A stretch of DNA of 64,000 nucleotides from Timema cristinae (Eukaryota > Arthropoda > Insecta > Phasmatodea > Timematidae): NCBI GenBank assembly GCA_039000515.1, contig JBCFYV010000012.1, positions 37,527,407-37,591,406 on the forward strand, in the 5' to 3' direction. The position numbers and the translations under genes were made by a program. The notes beneath the pieces were generated by a model, which searched no databases, had not been told where the DNA came from, and saw nothing but the letters and a program-made list of their open reading frames with translations. Within the stretch, counting starts at the first letter, position 1, and each line of letters starts with the position of its first letter. Below are positions 63,866 to 64,000 of the stretch, in pieces.

Positions 63866-64000
63866 ACCCGCATCGGTGATTGTGAGGTCTAATTTGTCGC
63901 TCTCTCATTGACTGGATTTCCGGTGACTGAAACATCAGGGTTTGAATTCCGGCCAAACATATTGAGGGTGTTTTATCAAATATGGTTTCCCACTCTCCTT
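63866..64000 (+). mobile_element. SINE family B, cut by the window end
   Basis: ACACCCGCATCGGTGATTGT head with A-box-like GTGAGGTCTAATTTG, GGTTTGAATTCCGG B box, TATTGAGGGTGTTTTATC and CCCACTCTCCTT, where the window stops. Confidence 0.8.

Noticed and set aside
1..64000. CRISPR arrays, bacterial operons, plasmid or phage features
   Set aside because: Tandem repeats here are microsatellites, minisatellites or retroelement duplications. Gene structure and repeats are eukaryotic.

Overview
The window is AT-rich, repeat-dense eukaryotic nuclear DNA, most likely from an arthropod and possibly an insect. The evidence is several families of tRNA-derived SINEs with A and B boxes, RTE-like LINE ends, hAT-type elements with 8-bp target-site duplications (TSDs), TTAA-flanked fold-back MITEs, a decayed Helitron-type helicase, and a short interstitial run of the arthropod telomere motif TTAGG. 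There are no bacterial operons, CRISPR arrays or rRNA genes. The species cannot be named from the sequence alone.

Only one convincing intact protein gene is visible. It is a GC- and CpG-rich single open frame at 17506-18993 (+) encoding a type II membrane protein of glycosyltransferase family 92 (GT92/DUF23). Everything else that is protein-like is decayed: a roughly 1.8-kb broken copy of a multicopy metazoan ORF family (6990-8821), a Helitron/PIF1-like helicase end (40681-41300, minus), a hAT transposase tail (31999-32148), a possible MADF fragment (50655-50785), and two RTE-like reverse-transcriptase ends (54569-55329 minus, 62249-63005 plus). A few short stretches look like exons or promoters of otherwise unseen genes: 34629-34757 minus, 39000-39539 plus, 50140-50468 plus, and a 30-nt possible microexon at 63125-63154.

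Layout. 1-6.5 kb: SINEs, three of them family A copies with exact or near-exact TSDs. 7-8.8 kb: the decayed ORF family. 9.5-16.8 kb: SINE families B to F and a hAT element carrying a SINE. 17.3-19.3 kb: the GT92 gene. 19.3-34 kb: unique AT-rich DNA, microsatellites, SINEs, two TTAA MITEs, a long inverted repeat holding TTAGG repeats, and a hAT element. 34-41.3 kb: SINE-B copies, the third MITE, a DNA transposon, SINE-D and SINE-C copies, a promoter-like patch and the Helitron remnant. 41-50 kb: sparse, with an LTR-like block containing three heat-shock-element motifs at 47.5 kb. 50-56.5 kb: a promoter-like patch, a 1.6-kb DNA transposon, and a SINE split by a LINE fragment that itself contains a 92-bp tandem array. 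56.5-64 kb: SINEs, hAT-like elements, an RTE remnant and a 44-bp SINE tail insertion with a perfect TSD.

The main biological theme is retrotransposition. SINE families A, B and C have different tRNA-like heads but share the same 3-prime tail, which ends in a small hairpin (ACCCGAACGGGT) followed by (AAT)n. Many copies are 5-prime truncated and flanked by TSDs. This is the pattern expected when one LINE machinery recognises a shared 3-prime end. Family letters A to F are local labels used here, not database names.
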